Numbered from the stretch's first letter, positions 26,212 to 35,541 are shown. The stretch: DNA of 64,000 nt from Bradyrhizobium symbiodeficiens (GCF_002266465.3 NZ_CP029427.2:2730501-2794500); one strand, 5' to 3'. Notes: generated from the sequence alone by a model not told the origin. A program made the numbers and translations.

Positions 26212-26430
26212 ATGGAACGCACTGGATTTGAGCCCTTCGGCGAGCGATTGGTGTCCGCAACGGATGCCCTGCCGAAGTCGCGCGCGTCGAAGCTGCTGCT
26301 GCGGGTCGGCACCGGGCTGTTCTGGTCGCTTGTGGCCGGAATCGTGCTCGCGCGTGCGGCCTTCTTCGAACCAGGCGTCTATGACGGGTTCAGCCGGGTG
26401 GCCTCGCTGGCCAAGAGCCTGATCTTCTGA
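26212..26430 (+). CDS. small hypothetical protein with one membrane segment
   Basis: A 72-residue protein from ATG 26212 (MERTGFEPFGERLVSATD), with a single hydrophobic stretch (LLRVGTGLFWSLVAGIVLARAAFF) and a short hydrophilic tail. A TTG at 26155 in the same frame would add 19 residues. No recognised domain. Neither start has a strong ribosome-binding site, so translation is uncertain. Confidence 0.45.
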   Translation: MERTGFEPFGERLVSATDALPKSRASKLLLRVGTGLFWSLVAGIVLARAAFFEPGVYDGFSRVASLAKSLIF

Positions 26431-26541
26431 GGCCGATTATTCCGGGTCGAGGACAGAACTTCTCTCGGCCCTGATATGTCGAAAACTTATTCCCCATTGA
26501 GCCGGCGCTGCGTATAAATCTTTCTCCGTAGGGAGAGATTT

Positions 26542-27599
26542 GTGTCGCAGAATCAAGCATCCAGCCCGGCTGGCGCCAAGTCAGCCACCGCCGCGAGCCG
26601 TATTTTCGGGCTGATTCCAGGCATCCTCCTCTGTATCGCCGTCGCCGGCGTCTCGGCCCTGCTCGAAAGGGCGGAGCTCGGCGTCTTCGAGCATCCCTAT
26701 GTCGAGGCGCTGGTCATGGCGATCCTGCTTGGGATGGCCCTGCGGAGCTTCTGGAAACCCGCGCCGCGCTGGCAGGCCGGCATTGCCTTCAGCGCAAAAC
26801 AGCTTCTCGAAGTCGCCGTCATGCTGCTGGGGCCTCGATCAGCTTCGCCGCCATCGCGGCTTCCGGCGTCGCGCTGCTGGCGTCGATCGCAGCCGTCGTG
26901 GTGATTGCGCTGTGCGTCTCCTTCGGTCTCGGCCGGATGCTGGGCCTGTCGACGCGGCTGTCGATCCTGATTGCCTGCGGCAACTCGATCTGCGGCAATT
27001 CGGCGATCGCCGCGGTGGCCCCGATCATCGGCGCCAACAATGACGAGATCGCATCCTCGATCTCCTTCACCGCAATCCTCGGCGTGATGATGGTGCTCGG
27101 CCTGCCGCTGCTGATTCCGCTGTTGCAATTGTCTGCCACGCAATACGGCATCCTCGCCGGCCTCACGGTCTATGCGGTGCCGCAGGTCCTGGCCGCGACG
27201 GTCCCGGCCGGGCTCGTCGCGACGCAGATCGGCACGCTCGTGAAGCTGATGCGTGTGCTGATGCTCGGGCCGGTCGTCGTCGGCCTCTCGCTCGCGGCGT
27301 CACGCTGGCAGAGCGATGCCAAGAAGACCAATGTCGGCTTCTTCCGCCTCGTGCCCTGGTTCATCCTCGGCTTTCTGGCGCTGGCGACCTTGCGCTCCCT
27401 CGAAATCGTGCCGGGGACGGTGGTTGGTCCGGTGACCAAGATCACCGGCTTTCTCACCGTGGTGTCGATGGCGGCCCTCGGTCTCGGCGTCGACGTGCGT
27501 GTGCTCGCCAACGTCGGCGGGCGGGTGACGGCGGCGGTGACGCTGTCCCTGATGCTGCTGCTCGGCATCAGCATCGCACTGGTGCACTGGTTCAAGTGA
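26542..27599 (+). pseudogene. YeiH/UPF0324 family membrane protein (putative sulfate exporter), frameshifted
   Basis: The gene starts at GTG 26542 after GGGAGAG and reads a normal UPF0324 N-terminus (GLIPGILLCIAVAGVSALL). It shifts frame at the GGGG run 26829-26832: CTGCTGGGGCCTCG where a fifth G would give LLGASISFAAIAASG. The first frame stops at 26904. The second frame carries the remaining two thirds with the family signature CGNSICGNSAIAAVAPIIGA and about eight membrane segments to 27599. A single-base deletion in a homopolymer is the simplest explanation and may be a sequencing error. Members are predicted exporters of inorganic anions; function is poorly established. Confidence 0.85.
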
Positions 27600-27694
27600 G
27601 GGGCGCGCTCTCTGGACTTCCCCCGCCAGACGTTTATTGGTTTTCGCCAATGTGATCGGCTGCGGCTGATCCGAGAAACAACGAGGGTGCGGCC

Positions 27695-28867
27695 ATGACG
27701 ACATTGTCGGTGAAAGACCTTCTCCCCGAGGACGGAACACGCGGCACACTCGCCGGCCGCGTCTGGCTGCCGCAGGCGAACGGTCCGGCCGTGGTCGCCG
27801 TCCGTGGTGACGGCGTGTTCGACGTCACCGCAAGATTTCCGACCATTAGCGCGCTCTGCGAAGAGGACAACCCGGCCAAGGCCCTTGGCCTGACCAAGGG
27901 CGAGCGGATCGGCGATCTCGACGCCATCGTGGCCAACACTGCGCCGGACCAGCGCGATCGCCAAAAGCCCTGGCTGCTTGCGCCCGTGGACCTGCAGACG
28001 CTGAAGGCTGCCGGCGTCACCTTTGCCATCTCGATGCTGGAGCGGGTGATCGAGGAGCGCGCAAAGGGCAATCCCGCCTCGGCCGAAGCGATCCGCAAGG
28101 AAGTGACGCGGCTGATCGGCGATGATCTCTCCAAGCTCAAGCCAGGTTCCGACCAGGCGATGCATTTGAAGCAGGTGCTGATCGATCAGAACGCCTGGAG
28201 CCAATATCTCGAGGTCGGCATCGGCCCCGATGCGGAGGTCTTCACCAAGGCGCCGACGCTGTCCTCGGTCGGCACCGGCATGGATGCCGGCCTGCATCCG
28301 AAATCGACCTGGAACAACCCGGAGCCGGAGCTCGTGCTGTTCGTCTCGAGCCGCGGCAAGATCGTCGGCGGCGCGCTCGGCAACGACGTCAATCTGCGCG
28401 ACTTCGAGGGCCGTTCGGCGCTGTTGCTGTCGAAGGCCAAGGACAACAACGCCTCATGTGCGATCGGACCGCTGCTGCGCCTGTTCGACGACAGCTTTAC
28501 GCTCGACGACGCGCGCAAGCTCGACATCAGCCTGAACGTGAAAGGAGCGGACGGCTTCGTTCTCGATGGCCATTCCTCGATCAGCAAGATCAGCCGTGAT
28601 CCCACCGATCTGGTCGAGCAGACCATCGGCAAGGTGCATCAATATCCCGATGGCTTCGTGCTGTTCCTCGGCACGATGTTCGCGCCGGTCAAGGATCGCG
28701 ACGCGCCAGGGCAGGGGTTCACCCACAAGCGCGACGACATTGTCACGATCGCAGCGCCCCAGCTCGGCAAGCTCGTCAACCGCATGCGCACCAGCGACGA
28801 GTGCGAGCCCTGGACCTTCGGCATCGGTGCGCTGATGAAGAACCTGGCGCAGCGAAAGCTGATCTAA
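27695..28867 (+). CDS. fumarylacetoacetate hydrolase-family protein, probable 2-keto-3-deoxy-pentonate dehydratase
   Basis: A 390-residue protein with the FAH fold in its C-terminal two thirds. Acidic metal ligands lie in NNPEPELVLFVSSRG and GNDVNLRDFEGRSALLLSKAKDNNASC, and the helical N-terminal region is longer than in simple FAH hydrolases. This size and layout match the XylX/AraD1-type 2-keto-3-deoxy-D-xylonate or L-arabinonate dehydratases of oxidative pentose pathways. Just downstream are pentose/galactose dehydrogenase, lactonase and sugar transport genes, which supports that reading. It has its own promoter region and is followed by a terminator at 29098-29146. The specific reaction remains inference. 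Confidence 0.75.
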   Translation: MTTLSVKDLLPEDGTRGTLAGRVWLPQANGPAVVAVRGDGVFDVTARFPTISALCEEDNPAKALGLTKGERIGDLDAIVANTAPDQRDRQKPWLLAPVDLQTLKAAGVTFAISMLERVIEERAKGNPASAEAIRKEVTRLIGDDLSKLKPGSDQAMHLKQVLIDQNAWSQYLEVGIGPDAEVFTKAPTLSSVGTGMDAGLHPKSTWNNPEPELVLFVSSRGKIVGGALGNDVNLRDFEGRSALLLSKAKDNNASCAIGPLLRLFDDSFTLDDARKLDISLNVKGADGFVLDGHSSISKISRDPTDLVEQTIGKVHQYPDGFVLFLGTMFAPVKDRDAPGQGFTHKRDDIVTIAAPQLGKLVNRMRTSDECEPWTFGIGALMKNLAQRKLI

Positions 28868-28912
28868 CGCTTCACGTCTGGCTCTGACCTCCCACGCGAA
28901 CGTCTACGAGGC

Positions 28913-29037
28913 CGTCATGCCCGGGGTTGTCCCGCCTGCGCAGCCGAAGCCGCTTCGGCGAGGCGAAGGCCGGGTCATCCACGTTCTCTGTCATGCGAGG
29001 TGAGGCGTGGATGGCCGGGACAAGCCCGGCCACGACG
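28913..29037. repeat. intergenic palindromic repeat (CGTCATGCCCGGG family), copy 1
   Basis: The outer arms CGTCATGCCCGGGGTTGTCCC and GGGACAAGCCCGGCCACGACG enclose inner CATCCACG / CGTGGATG. This is a diverged copy of the element at 38715-38800, with an insertion rich in CGAAGCC/GGCGAAGG in the middle. It occupies the first part of the 415-bp gap between the FAH-family gene and ytfQ; the rest holds a terminator and the ytfQ promoter region. Confidence 0.8.
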
Positions 29038-29097
29038 GTGTCCGCGTCTGGCCCCTAGAATCTCCCTCATCTTCCCGTTGCATCGCTGGAACAAGAT

Positions 29098-29146
29098 CGC
29101 GCCGGGCGTGTCTTAAAACCGCTTGCCACCGCTCGGCGCGTTTTTT
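29098..29146 (+). terminator. rho-independent terminator
   Basis: CGCGCCGGGCG (29098-29108) pairs with CGCTCGGCGCG (29130-29140) through 11 bp with one G-T wobble, and is followed immediately by TTTTTT (29141-29146). It ends transcription from the FAH-family gene and insulates the sugar transporter operon. Confidence 0.75.
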
Positions 29147-29154
29147 CCTCCAAA

Positions 29155-29201
29155 TAGTCAAATAATATGACTAGTCGGAACTTATCTTCCGTGAAATAGT
29201 C
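29155..29201. promoter_or_regulatory. TAGTC repeats upstream of ytfQ (candidate GntR operator)
   Basis: TAGTCA-AATAATA-TGACTA (29155-29173) is an inverted repeat that runs into the palindrome GACTAGTC (29169-29176), and a third TAGTC lies at 29197-29201. The stretch is AT-rich, about 100 bp before the ytfQ start. A GntR-family regulator encoded inside the same operon is the obvious candidate binder. Confidence 0.45.
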
Positions 29202-29282
29202 CCTCCCGCCGCCTCAAGGGCCGGCCTGTGGGTGTCATGCTACCAATCGGCGCCCCGGATAACATCTTGGGAGACTCGCCTG

Positions 29283-30248
29283 ATGATCCTCAAAGCCCTC
29301 TTTGCGGCCAGCGCCACGGCCGCCTTGCTGCTCGCGCTGCCGGCAAATGCCGCCGAGCTCACCGTCGGCTTCTCGCAGATCGGATCGGAGTCCGGCTGGC
29401 GCGCGGCCGAGACGTCGGTCTCCAAGCAGGAGGCCAGCAAGCGCAAGGTCAATCTCAAGATCGCAGACGCGCAGCAGAAGCAGGAGAACCAGATCAAGGC
29501 GATCCGCTCCTTCATTGCGCAGAACGTCGATGCGATCTTCCTCGCGCCCGTGGTCTCGACCGGCTGGGACTCGGTGCTGAAGGAGGCCAAGGAAGCCAAG
29601 ATCCCTGTCGTGCTGCTCGACCGCGATATCGACCCCTCCGGCAAGGAGCTCTATCTCACCGCCGTCACCTCCGACAGCGTGCATGAAGGCGAGGTCGCCG
29701 GTGACTGGCTGGCCAAGACAGTCGGGGCCAAGGCCTGCAACATCGTCGAGCTGCAGGGCACGGTCGGCGCCAGCGTCGCCACCAACCGCAAGAAAGGCTT
29801 CGACACCGCGATCGCCAAGCACGCGAATCTGAAGGTGGTGCGCAGCCAGACCGGCGACTTCACCCGCGCCAAGGGCAAGGAGGTGATGGAAAGCTTCATC
29901 AAGGCCGAGGGCGGCGGCAAGAACCTCTGCGCCGTCTACGCGCACAACGACGACATGATGGTCGGCGCGATCCAGGCGATGAAGGAAGCCGGTCTCAAGC
30001 CCGGCAAAGACATCCTCACTGTCTCGATCGACGCGGTCCCCGATATCTTCAAGGCGATGGTTGCCGGCGAAGCCAATGCCACGGTGGAACTGACGCCGAA
30101 CATGGCGGGCCCGGCGCTCGATGCCGTCGCAGCCTTCAAGGGCAAGGGCACGGTTCCGCCGAAATGGATCCAGACCGAGTCCAAGCTCTATACCGCAGCC
30201 GACGATCCGCAGAAGATCTACGACAGCAAGAAGGGCCTCGGTTACTGA
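29283..30248 (+). CDS. ytfQ: sugar ABC transporter substrate-binding protein (YtfQ-like)
   Basis: Periplasmic sugar-binding protein of 321 residues, type I fold, with a Sec signal (MILKALFAASATAALLLALPANA). The mature start ELTVGFSQIGSESGWRAAET and the motif IPVVLLDRDIDPSGKELYLT match YtfQ, the galactofuranose-binding protein of E. coli. The ATG at 29283 is preferred over upstream in-frame codons because the signal peptide begins there. First gene of an eight-gene operon encoding ATPase, two permeases, a GntR regulator and sugar oxidation enzymes. The ligand may be a pentofuranose or galactofuranose. Confidence 0.92.
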   Translation: MILKALFAASATAALLLALPANAAELTVGFSQIGSESGWRAAETSVSKQEASKRKVNLKIADAQQKQENQIKAIRSFIAQNVDAIFLAPVVSTGWDSVLKEAKEAKIPVVLLDRDIDPSGKELYLTAVTSDSVHEGEVAGDWLAKTVGAKACNIVELQGTVGASVATNRKKGFDTAIAKHANLKVVRSQTGDFTRAKGKEVMESFIKAEGGGKNLCAVYAHNDDMMVGAIQAMKEAGLKPGKDILTVSIDAVPDIFKAMVAGEANATVELTPNMAGPALDAVAAFKGKGTVPPKWIQTESKLYTAADDPQKIYDSKKGLGY

Positions 30249-30288
30249 GGCGATCCCCCTTCGAAACCGCTGCACGAAACACTAGGCT

Positions 30289-30315
30289 GGGTGTCCGCTT
30301 CGATGGCGGGCACCC
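30289..30315 (+). promoter_or_regulatory. intercistronic hairpin between ytfQ and ytfR
   Basis: GGGTGTCCGC-TTCGATG-GCGGGCACCC forms a 10-bp stem with one T-G wobble, 40 bp after the ytfQ stop and just before the ytfR ribosome-binding site. No T run follows. It probably protects the upstream mRNA and gives excess binding protein. Confidence 0.6.
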
Positions 30316-30332
30316 GTGGGAGTGAATTTACC

Positions 30333-31877
30333 ATGCAGAACGGCCCCGATCCTGCTCTGCCCCTTCTCGAGGTGCGCGGGATCAGCAAGAGCTTCGGCGC
30401 TGTCCGCGCGTTGCAGGAGGTCGACTTCACGCTGCGCGCCGGCGAGATCCATGCGCTGCTCGGTGAGAACGGCGCTGGCAAGTCCACGCTGATCAAGGTC
30501 GTCACCGGCATATTTCCGCGCGGTGCCGGCATCGTCAGGATCGGCGGTGAAGAGATCGCCCCGCGTTCGGCGAAGGCGGCGGTGGCTGCGGGCATCGCCA
30601 CCGTCTACCAGGAGGTCAATCTGCTGCCGAACCTCTCGGTGGCGCAGAACCTGTTTCTCGACCGCCAGCCGGTGCGCTTCGGCATGGTGCGCGAAGGCGA
30701 GATGCGCCGTCGCGCCAAGGTGCTGCTCGCGGATTTCGGCCTCGACATCGACGTCGCCGCGCCGCTCGGCAATTATTCGGTGGCCGTCCAGCACGTCACG
30801 GCGATTGCCCGCGCGGTGGATCTCTCCGCGCGCGTGCTGATCCTGGACGAGCCGACCGCGAGCCTCGACCGTCACGAGGTCGAGATCCTGTTCGGTATCA
30901 TGCGCCAGCTCGCGAAACGCGGCATCGGCATCGTCTTCGTCAGCCATTTCCTCGACCAGGTCTACGAGATCTCCGATCGCATCACGGTGCTGCGCAACGG
31001 CCGCCTGGTCGGGGAGCGCGAGACCGCCTCGCTGCCGCGGCTCGAGCTGATCCGGCTGATGCTCGGCCGCGAATTGGCCGAGACCACCAGCGCGCGCGCA
31101 TCGGTGGGCGAGCACAGAGTGCGCGAGGTCTGCGCGAGCTTCGAGAATTACGGCAAGGCCGGCTATGTCGCCCCGTTCAATCTCGAGCTGCGCCATGGCG
31201 AGGTCGTGGGCCTTGCCGGCCTGCTCGGCTCGGGCCGCAGCGAGACGGCGCGGCTGGTGTTCGGCGCCGAGCGCGCCGATGGCGGGAAGGCGAGGGTGGA
31301 GGGTTCGCCGGTGCGGCTGCAGTCGCCACGTGATGGCGTCCGCCACGGCTTCGGCTATTGCCCGGAGGAGCGCAAGACCGACGGCATCGTCGCCGAGCTT
31401 ACGGTGCGCGAGAACATCGTGCTCGCGCTCCAGGCCAAGCGCGGCCTGCATCGCCCCCTGTCACGCCGCGAGCAGGACGAGATCGCGCGCCGCTACGTCA
31501 AGATGCTCGACATCCGTCCGCCCGATGCCGAGCGCCCCGTCGGCCTGTTGTCCGGCGGCAACCAGCAGAAGGTTCTGCTGGCGCGCTGGCTCGCGACCTC
31601 GCCGCGGCTTCTCGTGCTGGACGAGCCGACCCGCGGCATCGACGTCGGCGCGCATGCCGAGATCATCCGCCTGATCCGCGAGCTCTGCGACGATGGTCTC
31701 TCGCTGCTCGTGATCTCCTCCGAGCTCGATGAGATCGTGACCTATTCCGACCGCGTCGTGGTGCTGCGCGACCGCGCCCATGTCGAGGAGCTCGCGGGCG
31801 AGGCGGTCGATGTCGGCAACATTCTCGCGGCCATCGCCGCCGACGGCGCCGGCGTTGCGCATGAGGCCCACGCATGA
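30333..31877 (+). CDS. ytfR: sugar ABC transporter ATP-binding protein (YtfR-like)
   Basis: Fused two-domain ATPase of 514 residues, typical of the CUT2 sugar class. Domain 1 has Walker A GENGAGKST near residue 45 and Walker B LDEPTASLDRHE, but a degenerate signature (LGNYSVAVQ). Domain 2 has a degenerate Walker A (GLLGSGRSET) and a perfect signature LLSGGNQQK. This asymmetry is normal for the family. The ATG at 30333 follows GTGGGAGTG. The stop overlaps the next gene (ATGA). Confidence 0.93.
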   Translation: MQNGPDPALPLLEVRGISKSFGAVRALQEVDFTLRAGEIHALLGENGAGKSTLIKVVTGIFPRGAGIVRIGGEEIAPRSAKAAVAAGIATVYQEVNLLPNLSVAQNLFLDRQPVRFGMVREGEMRRRAKVLLADFGLDIDVAAPLGNYSVAVQHVTAIARAVDLSARVLILDEPTASLDRHEVEILFGIMRQLAKRGIGIVFVSHFLDQVYEISDRITVLRNGRLVGERETASLPRLELIRLMLGRELAETTSARASVGEHRVREVCASFENYGKAGYVAPFNLELRHGEVVGLAGLLGSGRSETARLVFGAERADGGKARVEGSPVRLQSPRDGVRHGFGYCPEERKTDGIVAELTVRENIVLALQAKRGLHRPLSRREQDEIARRYVKMLDIRPPDAERPVGLLSGGNQQKVLLARWLATSPRLLVLDEPTRGIDVGAHAEIIRLIRELCDDGLSLLVISSELDEIVTYSDRVVVLRDRAHVEELAGEAVDVGNILAAIAADGAGVAHEAHA

Positions 31878-32866
31878 CAGCGCTGTTGCCGCGCCGCGGT
31901 CTCGCCCAGATCCTCGCATTGATCGTCATCCTTGCGGTCGACCGCGTGATGTCGCCGCAATTCTTCGACCTGCGGCTCCAGGACGGCCGTCTGTTCGGCA
32001 GCCTGATCGACGTGCTCAATCGCGGCACGCCGGTGGCACTGCTCTCGCTCGGCATGGTGCTGGTGATCGCGACGCGCGGCATCGATCTGTCGGTCGGTGC
32101 GATCATGGCAATCGCGGGCGCGATCGCGGCGAGCCTCGCCGACACTCACGGTCTGGCCGTGGTTCTGGCGGCAGCGCTCGGCGCGGGCTTGATTTGCGGC
32201 CTGTGGAACGGCTTCCTCGTCGCGGTGCTCGGCATGCAGCCGATCGTGGCGACGTTGATCCTGATGGTGGCGGGACGCGGCATCGCCCAGCTGATCACCG
32301 AGGGGCGCATCGTGACGTTCTCGTCGCCCGATCTGGTCTGGCTCGGCAACGGTGCCATTCTCGGCGTGCCCGTGCCGGTCGCGATTGCGCTCGGCATGCT
32401 CATCCTGACCGGCGCGGTGGTGCGCGGCTCCGCGCTCGGGCTGCTGGTCGAGGCGACCGGCGGCAATGCGCGCGCGAGCGAGCTTGCCGGCGTCGGCACC
32501 CGTGCGATGATCCTGTCGGTCTATGTCTGGTGCGGCGTCTGCGCCGCGCTGGCCGGCGTGATCGCGGCCGCCGACATCATGGGGGCGGACGCGAACAATG
32601 CCGGCCTCTGGCTCGAGCTCGATGCGATCCTGGCCGTTGTGATCGGCGGCACTTCGCTGTTCGGCGGCCGCTTCAGCCTCGTGCTCGCGGTGCTCGGCGC
32701 GCTGATCATCCAGACCATGAACACCGGCATCCTTTTGTCCGGCTATCCGCCGGAATTCAACCTGCTGGTCAAAGCGGTGGTGGTGCTCACGGTGCTGCTG
32801 TTGCAATCGCCGAAGCTGACCGGTTTTGCCGGCATCGCCGCGCGGCTGCGGAGGACGAAGGCATGA
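31874..32866 (+). CDS. ytfT: sugar ABC transporter permease (YtfT-like)
   Basis: CUT2-type permease of 330 residues with about nine to ten membrane segments. The hallmark ATRGIDLSVGAIMAIAG is near residue 75 and the late IQTMNTGILLSGYPPEFN motif matches YtfT. It overlaps ytfR and the second permease gene by four bases each. The two different permeases probably form a heterodimer. Confidence 0.92.
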   Translation: MTALLPRRGLAQILALIVILAVDRVMSPQFFDLRLQDGRLFGSLIDVLNRGTPVALLSLGMVLVIATRGIDLSVGAIMAIAGAIAASLADTHGLAVVLAAALGAGLICGLWNGFLVAVLGMQPIVATLILMVAGRGIAQLITEGRIVTFSSPDLVWLGNGAILGVPVPVAIALGMLILTGAVVRGSALGLLVEATGGNARASELAGVGTRAMILSVYVWCGVCAALAGVIAAADIMGADANNAGLWLELDAILAVVIGGTSLFGGRFSLVLAVLGALIIQTMNTGILLSGYPPEFNLLVKAVVVLTVLLLQSPKLTGFAGIAARLRRTKA

Positions 32867-33843
32867 GGGGCCTGCCGCCTGCCCTCATCACGGCGATCGT
32901 GCTCGTCGCGGGCTTCGCAGCCTGCGCGGTGCAGTTTCCCAACATCGCCTCGACCCGCGTGGTCGGCAATCTCCTCACCGACAACGCTTTCCTCGGCATC
33001 GTCGCGGCCGGCATGACCTTCGTCATCATCTCCGGCGGTATCGATCTCTCGGTCGGTTCGGTGATCGGCTTCACCACCGTCTTCGTCGCGCTCGCGATCG
33101 AGCGCTGGGGCATGCCGCCGCTGGTTGCTTTCGTCGCCGTCCTCGCACTCTCGGCGGCCTTCGGTGCAGCGATGGGCGCGGTGATTCATGTCTTCGATCT
33201 GCCACCGTTCATCGTGACGCTCGCCGGCATGTTCCTGGCCCGCGGGGCAAGCTTCCTGCTCTCTACCGAATCCATACCGATCACCGCGCCGTTCTATTCC
33301 ACCGTGTCGGACTTTGCCTTGCGATTGCCCGGTGGAGGACGGTTGACGGCGATCGCGATCATCATGCTCGCGATCGTGACCGGCGGCGCCATGCTGTTGC
33401 ATCTCACCCGGTTCGGCGCCAACGTCTATGCGCTCGGCGGCAGCCGGGCGACCGCGAGCCTGATGGGCGTTGCCGTCGGCACGATGACGGTGAAGATCTA
33501 CATGCTGTCGAGCCTGCTCGCAGGTATCGCCGGCATCGTCTTCTCGTTCTACACCAGCGCCGGCTATTCGCTCTCCGCCGTCGGCGTCGAGCTCGACACC
33601 ATCGCCGCCGTCGTGATCGGCGGCACGCTGCTTACGGGCGGGCAGGGTTCGGTGATCGGCACTTTCCTGGGCGTGCTGATCCAGGGCCTGATCCAGACCT
33701 ACATCAATTTCGACGGCACGCTGTCGAGCTGGTGGACCAAGATCGCGACTGGAATCCTGCTGTTCTCCTTCATTGCTTTGCAGCAGGGACTGGTCGCGCT
33801 GGCCCGCCGGCCGTTGACGAAGCGCGCGGGAGCTGCCTCATGA
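32863..33843 (+). CDS. yjfF: sugar ABC transporter permease (YjfF-like)
   Basis: Second CUT2 permease, 326 residues, with ISGGIDLSVGSVIGF near residue 62 and the YjfF-like ending GLIQTYINFDGTLSSWWTKIA. It overlaps ytfT at its start and the regulator gene at its stop (both ATGA), so translation is coupled through the operon. The pairing ytfQ-ytfR-ytfT-yjfF is the E. coli galactofuranose transporter order. Confidence 0.92.
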   Translation: MRGLPPALITAIVLVAGFAACAVQFPNIASTRVVGNLLTDNAFLGIVAAGMTFVIISGGIDLSVGSVIGFTTVFVALAIERWGMPPLVAFVAVLALSAAFGAAMGAVIHVFDLPPFIVTLAGMFLARGASFLLSTESIPITAPFYSTVSDFALRLPGGGRLTAIAIIMLAIVTGGAMLLHLTRFGANVYALGGSRATASLMGVAVGTMTVKIYMLSSLLAGIAGIVFSFYTSAGYSLSAVGVELDTIAAVVIGGTLLTGGQGSVIGTFLGVLIQGLIQTYINFDGTLSSWWTKIATGILLFSFIALQQGLVALARRPLTKRAGAAS

Positions 33844-34616
33844 CCTCGCGCATTGTCGTCATCCCGACGCGGCGGGCCCACTCCAACCATGCGGAGGTGG
33901 CTCGCTCGATCGGCGTCGACATCATCGCGGGCAGATATGCGGAGGGCACGCGCCTGCCGGGTGACGCCGAGATGATCGCGATGTTCGGCGTGTCGCGGCC
34001 GGTGCTGCGCGAGAGCGTGAAGACGCTGGTCGCCAAGGGGCTGCTCACCACCAAGGCGCGGGTCGGCACCGTCGTGCGCGAGCGCGGCGCCTGGAACATG
34101 TTCGATGCGGACGTGTTGGCCTGGCATCTGGATGCCGGCATCGACAAGCGTTTCCTCAACGACCTCGCCGAGATCCGTCTCGCGGTCGAGCCGCGCGCGG
34201 CGATGCTGGCGGCCGCGCAGCGGTCGGAGGAGGATCTGACCGAGCTTCGGCGCAGCATGGAGCGCATGCGGCTCGAAGGGTCCGACTCGGTCGGCTTTGC
34301 CGATGCCGACCTCGCGCTTCACGTCGCCGTGGCGCGGGCCTCCGGCAATTTGTTCATGCGCTCGATCGGCCACGTCATCGAGGCCGCGCTTCGCGCCTCG
34401 TTCCTGCTGAGTGCGCCGGTCGAATTGGAAGACCGCGACACGGTGCTGCTCTGGCACCAGAAGATCGTCGATGCGATTGCGGCCGGCGATGCCGATGCCG
34501 CCTCAGAGGCGATGGTCCATGTCATTCACAATGGCATGCGCCGCCACGATGGTACGGTGATCGAGACCGTTCCGGCCGCGGCGTTGCCATCCGTGCAGTC
34601 CGGAGAGCGATCGTGA
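33840..34616 (+). CDS. GntR family transcriptional regulator, FadR/FCD subfamily
   Basis: A 258-residue regulator. A winged helix-turn-helix occupies residues 20-80 (GTRLPGDAEMIAMFGVSRPV, then RESVKTLVAKGLL), and an FCD ligand domain follows with the AWNMFDADVLAWHLDAG linker typical of sugar-acid responsive members. Metal-coordinating Asp/His positions appear in DLALHVAVARA and later LWHQKIVDAI. It sits between transporter and enzyme genes with ATGA overlaps on both sides, so it is an in-operon regulator; a sugar acid or lactone from the pathway is the likely effector. Candidate sites lie upstream of ytfQ. Confidence 0.9.
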   Translation: MTSRIVVIPTRRAHSNHAEVARSIGVDIIAGRYAEGTRLPGDAEMIAMFGVSRPVLRESVKTLVAKGLLTTKARVGTVVRERGAWNMFDADVLAWHLDAGIDKRFLNDLAEIRLAVEPRAAMLAAAQRSEEDLTELRRSMERMRLEGSDSVGFADADLALHVAVARASGNLFMRSIGHVIEAALRASFLLSAPVELEDRDTVLLWHQKIVDAIAAGDADAASEAMVHVIHNGMRRHDGTVIETVPAAALPSVQSGERS

Positions 34617-35539
34617 CCGAACTTCGCATCGCCATCGTCGGCTTCGGCAAGATCGCACGCGACCAGCATGTCGGTGCGATCGCCGCGGTGCCGGGCGCGA
34701 CGCTGACTGCAATTGCCAGCCGCAACGCCTCGTTGCCGGGGCTTCCGCATTTTGCCACCATCGAGGAGTTGCTGGAAAAGGGGCCGCCGATCGATGCGGT
34801 CTCGCTCTGCACGCCGCCGCAGGTGAGGCGCGCCCAGGCCGCCGCGGCGCTCGCCGCCGGCAAGCATGTCATGCTGGAGAAGCCGCCGGGCATCGGTGTT
34901 GCCGAGCTCGATCCGCTGATCGCGATGGCGGCAGAGGCAAAGCGAACGCTGTTTGCGACCTGGCATTCGCGTCATGCGCCGGCGGTCGAGCCCGCGCGAC
35001 TATGGCTCGCGGCGCGACGCATCAAATCGGTGCACATCAGCTGGAAGGAGGATGTTCGCGTCTGGCATCCCGGCCAGAGCTGGATCTGGGAACCGGGCGG
35101 CCTCGGCGTGTTCGATCCCGGCATCAACGCGCTGTCGATCCTGACCAAAATCCTGCCCAAGCCCGTGTTCGTCACCGCGGCCGAGCTGGCGTTTCCCGCC
35201 AATTGCCAGTCTCCGATCGCAGCGAGCCTGACGCTGACCGACATCGACGGCCTGCCTGTCACCGCCGAGTTCGATTTCCGCCAGACCGGGCCGCAGAGCT
35301 GGGATATCGTCGTCGAAACCGAGCAGGGCCGGATGACGCTGTCCGGCGGCGGCAGGCACATGGCGATCGAAGGCAAGACCGTTGCCGAGGCGCCCGACGA
35401 GGAATATCGGGAGCTTTACCGGCGCTTCGTCGCGCTCGCGGCCACCGGCGCAAGCGACGTTGATCTGGCGCCGCTTCGCCTCGTCGCCGACGCATTCTTG
35501 CTCGGCAGGCGCACCGTCGTCGAACCGTTTGTGGATTAG
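34613..35539 (+). CDS. L-arabinose/D-galactose 1-dehydrogenase
   Basis: Gfo/Idh/MocA-family oxidoreductase of 308 residues. The Rossmann motif GFGKIARDQH at residues 10-19, the catalytic lysine in MLEKPPG near 90, and WKEDVRVWHPGQ, WIWEPGGLGVFDPGINALS follow the characterised L-arabinose 1-dehydrogenase of Azospirillum brasilense (309 residues) closely across the whole length. It oxidises L-arabinose or D-galactose to the lactone with NAD(P)+. The adjoining epimerase and lactonase genes supply the anomer and open the lactone, which supports the call. Confidence 0.88.
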   Translation: MTELRIAIVGFGKIARDQHVGAIAAVPGATLTAIASRNASLPGLPHFATIEELLEKGPPIDAVSLCTPPQVRRAQAAAALAAGKHVMLEKPPGIGVAELDPLIAMAAEAKRTLFATWHSRHAPAVEPARLWLAARRIKSVHISWKEDVRVWHPGQSWIWEPGGLGVFDPGINALSILTKILPKPVFVTAAELAFPANCQSPIAASLTLTDIDGLPVTAEFDFRQTGPQSWDIVVETEQGRMTLSGGGRHMAIEGKTVAEAPDEEYRELYRRFVALAATGASDVDLAPLRLVADAFLLGRRTVVEPFVD

Positions 35540-35541
35540 AC

